The notes: generated by a model not told the origin, from the sequence alone. Shown: positions 46,471 through 58,088, numbered from the stretch's first letter. The stretch is DNA of 64,000 nucleotides from Neoechinorhynchus agilis (GCA_051530055.1 JBMGUZ010000009.1:1-64000), one strand, 5' to 3'. Numbers and translations are program-made.

Positions 46471-46655
46471 AAATTATTGCTTAGAAGTCTACATCCCCGG
46501 TAAATGATTATTTATTAAAGACGTTTCGAACCCCGTTGGGTTCATCATCCACTCATCCATTTGTATTTTAGAACTGATGATGAACTCGACGAGGTTCGAA
46601 ACGTCTTTAATAAATAATCATTTATCGGGGATGTAGACTTCTAAGCAATAATTAA
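46471..46655. repeat. Inverted pair of a small element carrying a hammerhead-like core
   Basis: The two arms (about 46471-46550 and 46574-46655) are near-perfect reverse complements, sharing ATTTATTAAAGACGTTTCGAA and, further out, GTCTACATCCCCGG. They look like two copies of one small element inserted head-to-head, or a fold-back transposon. The right arm contains the core described separately. Confidence 0.8.
46574..46601 (+). ncRNA. Hammerhead-like core in right arm
   Basis: CTGATGA (46574-46580) is the canonical box. GAACUC/GAGGUUC forms stem II and GAAA lies at 46598-46601. The left arm read on the minus strand has the same layout with a better stem (GAACCC, loop AACG, GGGUUC), but the first box is changed to TGGATGA. 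Stem III and cleavage cannot be verified by eye. Confidence 0.5.
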
Positions 46656-47020
46656 AAAATCACATTCGCCGGTACCTCACATATCGAAAAAACGGTTTGA
46701 AATTTTTACGTACTGAATAGAAAAAAGTAGATATTATTCAGATTGTCAAAATTTAGTACATGCATCACCGATAATGAAAACTTTTAAAAAAGATATTTTA
46801 ATCATGTAAAAAACATGAAAGTTGTATTTCAATAGATTCGCTTTGATTTTTAAAATACAGTTCTACCTATGAAAAATCATCGCCAATCATACTCTCTCGT
46901 TAGAGAAAAATGCAAAAATTTATGCAATAAGCAGCAATTTTCTTTTTTTGCGATTGATGAATCTACCATATGTAGTTAATGTGATAATTTTCGATTATAG
47001 TTTTTCATCCAATCAGCATT
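46656..47020. other. AT-rich, 3' flank of GTP cyclohydrolase gene
   Basis: No supported feature. Confidence 0.4.
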
Positions 47021-48337
47021 CTATTTGCTTTGTTGAGTAGACCCTGTGTGGGCGTTCTTATACAAGGTTACGTCCGTAATAGTTGAAACTCCACGTTTCC
47101 GAACTCCGCGGATTTCCACACATGAATGACTGCGTAAAAATGTGATTGATTGAACAGTTTAACTTTAAGAACTCACATAGCTTCAATATGAACTGTAACT
47201 TGTTTCGGAGCAACACATAACATTATAGCTTCGGCAATTTCTGAGGTTAGACGTTCCTGGACTTAAATGTAAAATGTTTTTATTTTAACCGAAAAACCAA
47301 AAACGTACCTTGAAGTCTTCTGCTATACATATCTATTACCCTGGTTACGAAGATCGAAATGATTAATAGTTTTTGCATCAAGTGTAGCTTATCCGTTCAC
47401 TCCATTATAAGTAGAGTTTTAATTAAACATTGTAGTTTTTAATGTATTTGAAATGATTTGCCCAGAAAATCAGTCGTGTGGGGTATAATCACTTTAAATA
47501 CACTCAAAATGTAACCGGCTAGCCAGGCATACAATAAATATTTTTGGTTTTTCATAGAAATAGTTCATTTAAATTTCCCGACGATTTTTAAAATAAGAAT
47601 ACCGACGTTTCTTCAATAAAATTTTTTCTTAAAGTATTTGGTTATCGACATTCAATGTGAAGCTCTTGTTAATATATACTTGTAAGATTTTTGTTAAATT
47701 TAATTACAGAATAAATAGTTACTTAACCATAATGCACTCCAAGCTGCATTAATGCGCAAAGTTTTAAAATTTTTAGAGCTGTAATTTTTTTCTATCAATT
47801 TTTAATCTATGTGCAAATCGGTTGAATGAATCAATTATGGACTGACTGGATTCGCGGCCCATTAGATTAAAATCTACGTCTTACCTTGCAAACTTACTAA
47901 GACCAAGGATCCTTCCGTCCGGTTTATACGTAATGCATACCTAAAAGATTTTTTTAAAATCAGTTCATTAAAATAATCTTACACTGCCCCAAAATGGTAG
48001 TAAATGGTGCTCACAAATCGAACTGAACGTTACATCTCTCACGGTTACAGTTCCGTCACCTTCGTAATCAAAAACTCCTACGTTTACAATCTCTGAGCAT
48101 CAATGGAGTAGTTAAACTTATTTGTGAGCAGTTATTCTACCTTTCAGAGATTCCCGATAACCAGCAGTGAGTTCCCTAATCGCATTGGCCGCTCTGATAT
48201 GCGTATTCTTAACTGCTTCCCGATTTTTAACGTCCTCAGGAAGTTCAAGTTCGTTCAGAATGTTTTGAAAATGCTGACTGAGCGTATCCTAAGACCATCG
48301 CTGGAATGTACTAAGATTTGAAAACCAAACCTACCAT
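47021..48337 (-). CDS. Gch1: GTP cyclohydrolase I
   Basis: Seven exons on the minus strand (48335-48337, 48141-48288, 47983-48092, 47885-47940, 47309-47340, 47177-47261, 47021-47129) give 543 coding bases in one frame, 180 residues. The enzyme converts GTP to dihydroneopterin triphosphate, the first step of tetrahydrobiopterin synthesis in the cytoplasm. Zinc ligands appear at Cys77 and His80 (SICEHHLLPF) and Cys148 (IHSCVEIRGV); the Cys-Cys spacing of 71 equals that in human GCH1 (141 and 212). ITYKPDGRILGLSKFAR and MYSRRLQVQERLTSEIAEAI are family signatures. The regulatory N-terminus of longer homologues is absent. The initiator ATG is followed at once by an intron, so an upstream coding exon is possible. 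All introns are GT-AG and short except one of 544 nt (47341-47884). Confidence 0.92.
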
Positions 48338-49180
48338 TTTATTCTGACTAGGCACGAGTGGAAAAGTCTATTTATGCCGCTTCGTACCCATGATATTTGT
48401 AAAGACGACTAGCACCACACTCATTTAATATGCAACGTTTTAAGAGACTTGTGCAGCCGATTGTGCGGATCGATTTGCTGTATTGACGAAGGAGGCGAAG
48501 TTGAAAAGACGCAATTGCATAATCGATATTTTTTAGACGAGCATTATAATTCATGCTTTGTGTAGACGACGTATTCTGAGAAATATTCAAATTTATCAAA
48601 GACCAGAATGTGCAAATTGCAAAACCGTTTTACATTTTCAAACCGAACGTGACTTCATCTCGTTCTTAGCTTCTACTCTTCAAAGTTGTGGTGTACTTAT
48701 GTTTGTTTCACTCAACAATTTTTATGCAGCCTACTATGTTCATCTTTCACTAGACGAAATTTTTGATGTCAGTTTCACTCTTTTTGGTCTTTAAGATGTG
48801 CAACAAATTATTGATAACCGTCGTCATGGCAACAAAATCTCAGAAGTGTCGGAAAGGACACAAAATTAGATTCTTTAAAGAGTAGACAGCAAAGTGACCT
48901 CGATTTCCACCGCCCATCATGAAAGCATTAAAGCTGACAGCAGTTTGAGCTCCGACGAAAACTGTTCTAGTCGCGTTCTCGGACTTGAGAAGCATTCTCA
49001 ACGTTGGGAGTTCTTCATTCAATCGTGAGAACGATGAGTCATTTATCATCTTGAAAGCTACGGATGGTACAAGCTCATAATGTTGGCCACAAGTAGAATT
49101 CCTGGAACAGATAGCTTAGAGATGATGGTCGAAGCGAGCCTATTAATACGATCTGATCGCAATCTTTTTAGCGGAAATTT
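48338..49180. other. Flank with small unassigned open frames
   Basis: A minus-strand frame (48372-48599, 75 residues, ending ECGASRLYKYHGYEAA) lies 35 bases upstream of the GTP cyclohydrolase start. Another (48840-49049) lies further up. Both have plausible composition but no recognised family; they could be exons of one small gene. I could not confirm splice sites. Confidence 0.3.
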
Positions 49181-49189
49181 TAGTTTTGT

Positions 49190-49370
49190 TTGTGCTTGAG
49201 TAGAGACGTATCGAGCGACTGAAGAAATTGAGAGAAACGACCGGCGGCGCACGAGCAGGTGTATTCCTGCGACAAAATATCTCGCTCGCAGTACAACGAG
49301 GTAATGCTGCCAGCGTGATAGCGACAGCCGAGGAAGGAGAGAAGCTCCAATTTTGCGGACGGTGCTGATT
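49190..49370 (+). mobile_element. LINE 3'-end fragment (GNAAS family)
   Basis: Encodes ETTGGARAGVFLRQNISLAV-like sequence followed by a QRGNAASVIATAEEGEK end, matching 15020-15150 with moderate divergence. 5'-truncated remnant next to the Kunitz gene. Confidence 0.75.
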
Positions 49371-49525
49371 TCATCGGACGTTCTCCATAACCATTGTTCA
49401 TTTCTCGATTTCTTATAGCGCAAGTGTATCACTCATTGAGATTTCTTCGTAAAAGCAAGTATGAAAAATAAATAGTTTCTTTATCGGAAACAGCAAGAAT
49501 ATGAATAAATCTCCTTTATGAAAAG

Positions 49526-51179
49526 TCATAACTGCCTTTCATAAATCCCAAAGCGACAATTAAGCTTACATTCCTTCTTCGTTATAAAATTGTTGCTGTT
49601 CCCTTGACACCCCCCATAAAAAAATCGCCGGCATCGTTTTCCATCAAAATAAAATCGTACAATTGAACCTCGGCATGGACCTCGATCCTTGGGTTGCTCG
49701 CATGCCATTGGACTGATCGCTGTTGGGTTAAAGATGCAAAATATGCTTGCCAAAGATTGAACAACACTAACCAGGACGTAAACCTCCAGTGTTTTCACCC
49801 GGATAACCACCGATTCCAACACAGATCCTTTCACACGTTTTCCTTGTTTCAAAATTGTTTTTGTTCCCTTGACATCCTCCATAAATAAATCGCCGGCATC
49901 GGTTTCCATCAAAATAAAACCTTAAAATTGTGCTTCGGCATGGGCCTGCATCTTTAGGTTGCTGGCATCGCATTGGATCAGGTGCTATGCTCTCGATAAA
50001 CTATACCGAAATAAAACAATGTCAACTTACGCGGAACAAAATCAGAGCCACTTCCACCCACTTGGCCGTGCCGATGCTTACATTCCAGCTCACACTCCTT
50101 TTTGGATTCGAAATTGTTTCCATTTCCTTGACATCCACCGTATATAAATCTTTTGCAACTCTGGGTTGTATAGTCATAGCAGTACCTTTGGATCGCTGCC
50201 TTACAGGGACCTGGATCAACCGGGAGTCGGCATTTAAATCCACCACCATCTTTAATTGCATAAATTAAAGTTTAATAAGAAATCGAACTTACCATGGTGT
50301 GAACCGTCGTCGCTTCCGTCCACTTGGCCGTGCCGATGCTTACATTCCAGCTCACACTCCTTTTTGGATTCGAAATTGTTTCCATTTCCTTGACATCCAC
50401 CGTATATAAATCTTTTGCAACTCTGGGTTGTATAGTCATAGCGGTACCTTTGGATCGCTGCCTTACAGGGACCTGGATCAACCGGGAGTCGGCATTTAAA
50501 TCCACCACCATCTTTAATTGCATAAATTAAAGTTTAATAAGAAATCGAACTTACCATGGTGTGAACCGTCGTCGCTTCCGTCCACTTGGCCGTGCCGATG
50601 CTTACATTCCTGCTCGCACTGCTTTTCGGATTCGAAATTGTTTCCATTTCCTTGACATCCACCGTATATAAATCTTTTGCAACTCTGGGTTGTATAGTCA
50701 TAGCGGTACCTTTGGATCGCTGCCTTACAGGGACCTGGATCAACCGGGAGTCGGCATTTAAATCCACCACCATCTTTAATTGCATAAATTAAAGTTTAAT
50801 AAGAAATCGAACTTACCATGGTGTGAACCGTCGTCGCTTCCGTCCACTTGGCCGTGCCGATGCTTACATTCCTGCTCGCACTGCTTTTCGGATTCGAAAT
50901 TGTTTCCATTTCCTTGACATCCACCGTATATAAATCTTTTGCAACTCTGGGTTATATAATCATAGCGGTACCTTTGGACCGCTGCCTTACAGGGACCTGG
51001 ATCAGCCGGGAGCAGGCATTTAAATCCACCAGAGTCTATAAAGTGTTGCTAGAGAAGGTTTTAAATTAAATTCGCTAACCTCGTTCATCAAAAACGCTCA
51101 GAGTCGAGTTTTTTCTAGGAACTCTACCCGTGAGGCATGCATCGATTAAGGAAACAGCCAGAAAGAGTAGAAAAGTCAT
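49526..51179 (-). CDS. Secreted protein with six Kunitz (BPTI) domains
   Basis: Seven exons (51080-51179, 50817-51035, 50555-50773, 50293-50511, 50031-50249, 49772-49984, 49526-49719) give 1383 bases in one frame, 460 residues; all introns are phase 1, GT-AG, 43-52 nt. Exon 1 encodes a signal peptide (MTFLLFLAVSLIDACLTG). Each later exon is one Kunitz domain with the CxnGPC(K/R)...YGGCxGNxNNF...CxxxC pattern. P1 is Lys in domains 1-4 (GPCKAAIQRY) and Arg in domains 5 and 6 (GPCRSTILRF, GPCRGSIVRF), so trypsin-like proteases are the probable targets. Domains 1-4 have identical exon length (219 nt) and arose by tandem exon duplication with 262-bp spacing. Domain 4 has an extra Cys (RYCYDY in place of RYRYDY). 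Role in defence, feeding or cuticle is open. Confidence 0.93.
50250..51035 (-). repeat. 262-bp exon + intron tandem cassette, Kunitz gene
   Basis: Introns begin at 50250, 50512 and 50774 on the plus-strand scale, an exact 262-base spacing, and all three are 43 nt with the same sequence. The neighbouring 219-nt exons differ by only a few bases. The outermost cassette (50817-51035) has a different upstream intron. Unequal crossover or gene conversion is the likely cause. Confidence 0.92.
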
Positions 51180-51344
51180 ATCGTTTATTGTCAGTTTTGA
51201 ACACTGCTTCTTAGAGGCAACATATTAAATCACTTAGCAGTTCCACATCTGCACTCATGACATTATAATTTATATTTCGAGCGACAGTTGCTCCATGTGG
51301 TGCATCGTGAGCTCTTTATTTATTTTTGACGGACAAATCAAATC

Positions 51345-51560
51345 CTACCGACATTCACACCACCGTTCTGGATCACTCAGCTGCCGTCCTGGTATAATGG
51401 TCGAAAGGACCGATGCAGCGTTCCCCAGTTGCACAAAGTAATGTTTTGTAGGAAGAATGCTAATAACCTTGGATCGCCAGTTATTCGTCTCAATCTCTTG
51501 GACAATTTTTGACCAAGTCTTGCGCCGCGGTACTAAACGACCACAGTGTCGCGACGTCAA
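51345..51560 (-). mobile_element. LINE 3'-end fragment (GNAAS family), minus strand
   Basis: The minus strand encodes FVQLGNAASVLSTIIPGRQL near its end, matching the C-terminal LINE motif, but neighbouring sequence is diverged. 5'-truncated remnant. Confidence 0.6.
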
Positions 51561-51659
51561 AGGAAACGAAATAATGATTGCGGCTCAGTTCCCTCAATTT
51601 AATTTTTTGTGGTCCTCAACGACTGTTGCTTCCCTGTTTTAATAGTGGCGAATTTTATA

Positions 51660-54470
51660 TGGCTGTCAGCGAATGGCGTCCCAGAGAAGGCATTTTCCTT
51701 CTATATTGTAGCACCGTCCGGTCCTGGTGACAGACCCTTCGACAAGCTGGTCAGGAGGTAAAACGAACTCGTCGCATCCAATGAAATCACCATACTCACA
51801 ACTTACAAACGAGGAATATTATGGGCGTACACCGTAGTCGACGCGACAGGACGAGGCACGGTCTTACCGAGAAATGACAGAGGGTACCCGATAAATGGAC
51901 GATGCCGGGACGCGAGCAAGCTTGCTCCGGCGAGAAGTCGAATCCATCGTCATGGATCAGAAGACATTTCATGTTATTTCTTTTTATGCTCCACAAACCG
52001 GACGCGATGAAAAAGGAAAAGAAGATTTTCGGCAAATATTGGGCGAGGTCGAACGAGAAGTCCCGACTGTTTACCAAAATTTAGCCGGAGATCTCAACGG
52101 ATGAAAGTGTCCATCGTCATGCATCAGAAGATTGTTCTTGTTGTTTCTTTTTATGCGCCACAAACCGAACGCGATGAAAAAGAAAAAGAAGATTTTTTTC
52201 AACTATTGGGCGAAGTTGCACGAGAAGTCCCGATTGTTGACTACCTAATTTTAGCCGGAGATCTCAACGGATGAAAGTGTCCATCGTCATGATTAGAAGA
52301 TTGTTCTTGTTGTTTCTTTTTATGCTCCACAAACCGGACGCGATGAAAAAGAAAAAGAAGATTTTTTTCAACTATTGGGCGAAGTTGCACGAGAAGTCCC
52401 GATTGTTGACTACCTAATTTTAGCCGGAGATCTCAACGGATGAAAGTGTCCATCGTCATGATTAGAAGATTGTTCTTGTTGTTTCTTTTTATGCGCCACA
52501 AACCGGACGCGATGAAAAAGAAAAAGAAGATTTTTTTCAACTATTGGGCGAAGTTGCACGAGAAGTCCCGATTGTTGACTACCTAATTATAGCCGGAGAT
52601 ATCAACGGACGAAAGTGTCCATCGTCATGCATCAGAATTTCTTTCAGGTCCCTAACTTTCTTTCACGATGATCGGACTTGATGTTATTGATTCTTGTCGG
52701 TCACGTAAAAGAAGCTGCTCCGGCGGCCAGACAGCTCTGATAGTACCCTGCCAACACCGAGTCGGTGTGCAACTCCACTTGGTGATGCGGCAGCAAACGG
52801 CAGCAATAAAATCCACCAGTGCAACGGGAAAAAGCGCGGGCGTCGTAGCTCTCGCCGACGACTTGAGCGTCGAAATGAGCGAAACTGTCGCCGAAGGCAA
52901 CGAAAGCGTCAGTCGAAGCTCATCACCGTGGTGGGTACGGACTGTTCAGGCGGCGCTGACAACCGTTAGCCCTTTGGCCGAGCTATTTCAGATAGAAGAC
53001 AGCCGGTACTTGGTTGAGGCGCTGGAGCGGCATGACCTCGTGTCTGCTAACACTTTATTCCGGAAGCGTCCGTGGCGTTTGGCGACGTTTATGGGTCAAA
53101 AGAATCCGTCCAAACATGCCATGGGAAAAAATCCCAAGAGACGCTTAGCTCAGCTTGACCATATATTGTTGAGACGTAGGGGAAAATGTCGGGTCAAAAA
53201 CGCTGACACGTTCACAGTTGATGGGCTGCCAACCGACCACAAGTTGGTGATGTGTCAGTTGAGCAAGAGTGACTCGTTGTTCCGTACGCCTCAACATCCT
53301 CCACGTCCGTTCTATGGTGCCCTCGCTAATGAGGAGAAGAGGAAAGAGTTCGATATCGAACTAGAGAATCAACTGAGCTCGATGCCAGCTGCTGAAACGG
53401 ATATTGATTTTTACTACAAGTCAATCTGCGACGCAGTGACCGAAGCGGCCGAGAAAACCCTCCCAAAAATGAGGCGTATAAAAGCTTCAAAGGTTATATG
53501 GCAGGAGGACTGTGAATTTATTGCAGTGGCTGAGCAGATCAAAACTCTAAGAAAAAGAGGAAAACGATCTGAGGCTCACATTGCAAGTCTTGTACTTGCC
53601 AACCTCTATAATGAAAAGCAAAAGGCTTCGATGGAGGATGCAGTTCGCTGGATCGCATATAAGAAAGGTTTTGTTCGTGCCTCCTTAACATGGAGAGCGA
53701 TAAACACTCTCACGGGAAGATCCCAAAGACAGCCAACTTTGATTGTAGGTCCCTCCCCAGAAATCAGAAAAAAGCGAATCGCAAATTATTTTGCGGAAAT
53801 TCTCAATTCGCCATTATCGTCTTTGGAAGTGAGTCGTGCACTTTCAAAAGGCACAATCGTCCCAAGCACTGAGGCATACTTCACTGGACCGATTTCCGCG
53901 AAGGAAGCGATCGCTGCGGCGAAAATGATGCGTGCAGTACGTGCATCATGCCCAGATGGGATAATGGCAGAGGTACTGAGGTTTGAATCTATTGCCAGAA
54001 AAATCATACCGATAATGAATGGCATAATGAATGGTGGCTCAGTATCTCAAATCTGGCAAATGGCGCATTTAACAATGATCCCTAAGAAATGGTGCTCGAC
54101 AAAGGTGGAGGACTACAGAGGTATATCCTTGATGTCCAACACGGCAAAACTTTTCAGCAGCATTTTGAGACGCCGAGTTCAGCCAATCCTCGAACCGTTT
54201 CTAAGAATTGAACAGAACGGCTTCAGGAAAGGTCCAGACACCACATAGCACATATTGGCTTTGAAGAGGATCCTCGAGGAGGCACGAATTCATCAAGCGG
54301 ATGTGACGCTGGTATTTGTTGATGTTCGTCGAGCATTCGATTCGGTAAATCGAACGATGATTGGCGGTATCTTAAAGGAGTATGGAGTGCCGCCGATCAT
54401 TTTCACATCCGTTATGGCATTATATAAAAACACAAGGTCCGCCGTAAAGACAGCTGACGGTTTGCTCCAA
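51660..54470 (+). mobile_element. LINE (RTE-like) with amplified endonuclease segment
   Basis: Endonuclease sequence (FHVISFYAPQTGRDEK, NLAGDLNG) begins near 51890. After the repeat array (51942-52636) an open frame of 526 codons (52668-54248) carries KRRLAQLDHILLRRRGK and DGLPTDHKLVM from the endonuclease end, a linker, then SCPDGIMAEVLRF and YRGISLMSNTAKLFSSIL from the reverse transcriptase. After one stop, FVDVRRAFDSVNRTMI follows (54310). The sequence is cut off near 54470 before the YADD box, where LTR-derived integrase sequence begins. One of the longer LINE frames in the window, but incomplete. Confidence 0.75.
51942..52636 (+). repeat. Four tandem copies of a 169-170 bp LINE endonuclease segment
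   Basis: The landmark ATCTCAACGG, or its variant, recurs at about 52091, 52261, 52430 and 52599 (spacing 169-170). Each unit encodes VVSFYAPQTGRDEKEKEDFF and a GDLNG box. Since 169 is not a multiple of three, each repeat changes the frame. Units 2-4 are closer to each other than to the first. Confidence 0.85.
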
Positions 54471-56060
54471 CGGATTCAAATACCTGCTCACAATGGTTCA
54501 CCGACACACGCGGTGGCCCGAGGCCGTAACGGTGAGCGACATCACTGCGGAGACCTGCGTAAAGGCTTTCCTCGGCACCTGGGTGGCCCGGTTAGGAAAC
54601 CAGTTCACCTCTGGTATCTGGACCAACCTCGGGGAGGCTCTCGGAGTAGAAGTCCACCGTACGACCGCCTGCCACCCGCAAGCCAATGGCATGGTAGAGC
54701 GTTTCCACCGGCCACGTAGCCGGTCAGAACAACGTAATCGCGGACTCTCTCTCGTCCTCCAGTGGTGTCCGGCGTCTCCCTGGGAATCGACTACGAACGG
54801 TTGGCCGCGGACCAGAAGGCCGACGACGAGTACATTCCCTGCCAGACCGCCTGTACGGCGACCGATGAGGCATGTAATCTCGGCTCTCACTTCGTACTCC
54901 CGAAGAGCTTCTCGTATCTCATCTACTCGATTTGCATGGATCAGGGAAAGGATAGTACAGCAGCTGAAAATAAGGATATCTCCCAGGCAGGACCGGCCTT
55001 GCTCTGCGACGTCTCCACGGACCAGCCCAGGCCGTGGCTTCCGCTTGCCTGACGCAGCCGGATCTTCCATCTCATCCACGACACTGCGCACCCCGGGGCC
55101 AACGGTTCGTGTGGCACAGCCTGGCAAAGAACGTCCGCCCATGGTCGAGGGCCTGCGTCCCCTGCCAGCGGTCCAAAGTCCACAGACATGTCAAGAGCGA
55201 CCTCTTTGCATTCTGGCTGCCGGCCACCCGCTTCGCCCAAGTTCACGTAGACTTGGTTGGACCCCTTCCACCCTCCAACGGATTCAAATACCTGCTCACA
55301 ATGGTTCACCGACACACGCGGTGGCCCGAGGCCGTAACGGTGAGCGACATCACTGCGGAGACCTGCATAAAGGCTTTCCTCGGCGCCTGGGTGGCCCGGT
55401 TAGGAAACCAGTTCACCTCTGGTATCTGGACCAACCTCGGGGAGGCTCTCGGAGTATAAGTCCACCGTACGACCGCCTACCACCCGCAAGCCAATGGCAT
55501 GGTAGAGCGTTTCCACCGTCAGCTCGGCGTGGGCCAGAGACCTGCCTTGGGTCCTTTTGGAGCTCTGGACCTTGACCAAGGAAGATCTGGGTTGTTCCCG
55601 GGAGTTTGTGTAGGACGCGGCATCGGAGATACCCAGCCTTCGTCTTACCCAACTAAGAGATAAGTTGATAGACTTGGTGCCCATGCCTCCCAGGTGGACA
55701 ACAAATCCAAACAGAAACACCCCGACCAGAGTGCCGGTTCCTCTCGACAAAGCCGAGTTTGTGTTTGTCAGGGTTGACGCGGTCAAGCCCCCGCTCTGCT
55801 GTCAGTACGATGGTCTGTACCGGTTCCTGCAGGCCGGGGCCAAGACCTTCAATATAGAAATCAATGGGAGAGAAGATCACGTCTCTGTGGACCGATCAAA
55901 GAAAGCTCACGTGATCACGCAAACCAATGACCACGTCCCGGTACCCCAAATCACTCCCCGGGTGCTGCCTTCAGTACCTTCTCTCAAGCCACAGACGACT
56001 CGCTGTGGCCTTCAAGTCAAAAGACTAACACGTTTCCAAGACGCAATGGATTAATGCGGC
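54470..56060 (+). mobile_element. LTR retrotransposon fossil (Ty3/gypsy-like), integrase part
   Basis: Integrase core sequence (HRHTRWPEAVTVSDITAE, LGNQFTSGIWTNLGEALG) occurs twice, near 54490-54715 and 55295-55515, about 800 bp apart. An integrase zinc-domain trace (RACVPCQRSKVHRHVKS) precedes the second. A pol C-terminal stretch (55665-56054, QYDGLYRFLQAGAKTFNI) follows. GC content is higher than the surroundings, suggesting a younger or foreign insertion. The element is broken and no terminal repeats were found. It adjoins LINE sequence on both sides. Confidence 0.75.
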
Positions 56061-57180
56061 GACACTGGAGGGAGGTATGCCTGGCGTGCGATCGTAGAAA
56101 AATATTTGTTGGCGAACAGACAGAAAAGCAACACATATTTGACCACTGTAGAGGACAATAGTAAATACTTTGTCTTGATTGCGTGTCGCCGCTAAAAGTA
56201 CTCAGAAGATGGCGAGAATACTATCAAATCGCGTCGATCGAAGAGTTCCCCACCTGCGAATCCCTTGCTTCCCTGAAAATCTCGGTCTCCGAAATGAATT
56301 TAGCACAGATGAAGTCACAGGAGCCATATAATCGATGAAATCGTAGAATGCAGCTAGGCCGGGTTACATAGCAGGGGGCTTGTTGAAGGCAAGTTGCTGG
56401 AGTCCTGTGCCGTGGCTCGCCAGGTTTTTCAATAAAATCTTCGAGGAAGGTCGAATTCTCAATGACTGGCAAGAGAGAGAGTATGACTATTTCGATCTTT
56501 AAGAAGAAAAGCACACCGACCGAATGCTGCAATCATCCTGCCAAAAATATTGAAGCGAATTATCGACAGTCGAATTCGTGGACTCGTTAACATTACCATC
56601 ACTGCCTTTTTGGATCTGTAGAAAGCTTTTGATCGTGTCCCCCGTGAGCTTATTTGGTACGTACTCCGTGAACACCTAATCCTGGAAAGTTTAATCAAGT
56701 GTGTCCAAATTCTTTACCAGGAGGATCCAAATAGGAGGGTGAAATGTGCAGCTGGAATATGGAAACCATTCGAAATATCTGTAGGCGTCCGCCAAGGAAG
56801 TGCCCTCTTCCCACTTCTAGTTATGGAAACGATAACCCGCGATATCCAACGCCCGTGCGATACACGCTACTATATGCAAATGGCATCCTCCTTGCATCGA
56901 ACGATAGAACGGGATTAACAAAGTTGGCATAAGAATGGAGTGATAGACTTGTGAGGCGGCTTGGACTACAGGTAAACTTGGACAAAACAGAATACTCTCG
57001 ACAAACGATGAAAACGATCTGGCTACTATTTTCATCAATGAGAAACATATCAAACCGGTGAACAAGTTTAAATAGTTAATCTCGGTAATTTCTGATGATG
57101 GTGATCTCGAATGCGACTTAAATTTATCGCAGAACTATGCCGACAAGATGGATTTAGCTTTCCAAGCGATTCACAGTTTT
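56061..57180 (+). mobile_element. LINE (RTE-like) reverse-transcriptase remnant
   Basis: Pieces such as GVRQGSALF-like sequence near 56790, RYTLLYANGILLASNDRTGL (56859; the catalytic box reads YANG) and GLQVNLDKTEYS (56960) are reverse-transcriptase motifs in order, separated by frame changes. Together with the element at 51660-54470 it may be the remaining half of one insertion split by the LTR element, or an independent copy. Confidence 0.65.
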
Positions 57181-57229
57181 TTCGTTTAAAATCACGTAAA
57201 TTCACAGTTTATGAGAGCCGACAACGTTG

Positions 57230-57985
57230 TTGTTGACCTAGTACTCCACATTACATGTCATTAGTCATACTTCTATCTCTTCTTACTTTTTTCATACGCA
57301 CACCTTAGTAAATCAAAAGTTTTCAGTCTTGAAAGATCATAGCTTTCGTGCACAGTATGAATTCGTTGCTGATTACGATCTCAGTATTGATAACCCAATC
57401 TCTACCGATGGTTCCGATAAGTAAGAAAAACTCAAGGCAGCCAATAGAATCTACAATCACATTTGACGTCCTTAAAGAAAGCATCTATAATGAAAGTATT
57501 AACGTAGATCAATGATCTCAATATTGGCCTAAAATATTGACGACCAGTGATGAAGATCGATGCGGACGGAAACTGCGTAAACATGTACATTACAAGATAG
57601 TTTACAGAACTCCTAGGGCAGGAATCCATAGCCTCAAATTTCGATACGATTTCATTTATTCTAAGCAAACACTTTCATTTTTCCCTATAATAAATGAAAA
57701 GTTTGTTTTCAGGGATATTCCAATGGTGTCATCTACACCCGAGACGCTTTAAATCCACCTACTCTTACCTGGATAAACAACAATTATCCAATTGTAGAAT
57801 TTATAATCCTTATGAGGCGATATCCGGCTGCGTATAAATACCTCGATGATTATACGTTTAAAGATGCGAAGCGAGCGATTTTGAAGCAACATAAGGTGGA
57901 AAAATGGACGCCAAAATTTGCTACTTTTTATAGCAAGTTCCACTGCCCAGGTCTCATTAAGATCCCAAACTCGAAATAATAACAA
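57230..57985 (+). CDS. Possible multi-exon host gene, unrecognised
   Basis: A hydrophobic leader-like stretch (LVILLSLLTFFIRTHL, from about 57258) ends at an AG before AAATCAAAAGTTTTC. Coding-like sequence (HSFRAQYEFVADYDLSIDNP) follows to a GTAAG near 57418. Later segments read HYKIVYRTPRAGIHSLKFRYD (57585-57650) and, after a TTTTCAG at about 57712, GVIYTRDALNPPTLTWINNN to a stop before 57985. The layout suggests a secreted protein with three or four exons, but exon joins are not proven and the family is unknown. Confidence 0.35.
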
Positions 57986-58088
57986 AGCTCAAAGGAAAAT
58001 ATTCTAAAACGAATAAATAAAATGCTTAATAAATTTGTAAAGATGTTCATCATTTACTTTTTTTATAGTGACACGAACTTACATATTT

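Noticed and set aside
54498-55142. Long minus-strand frame opposite the integrase fossil
   Set aside because: Lies opposite recognisable integrase sequence in GC-rich DNA; no independent signature.
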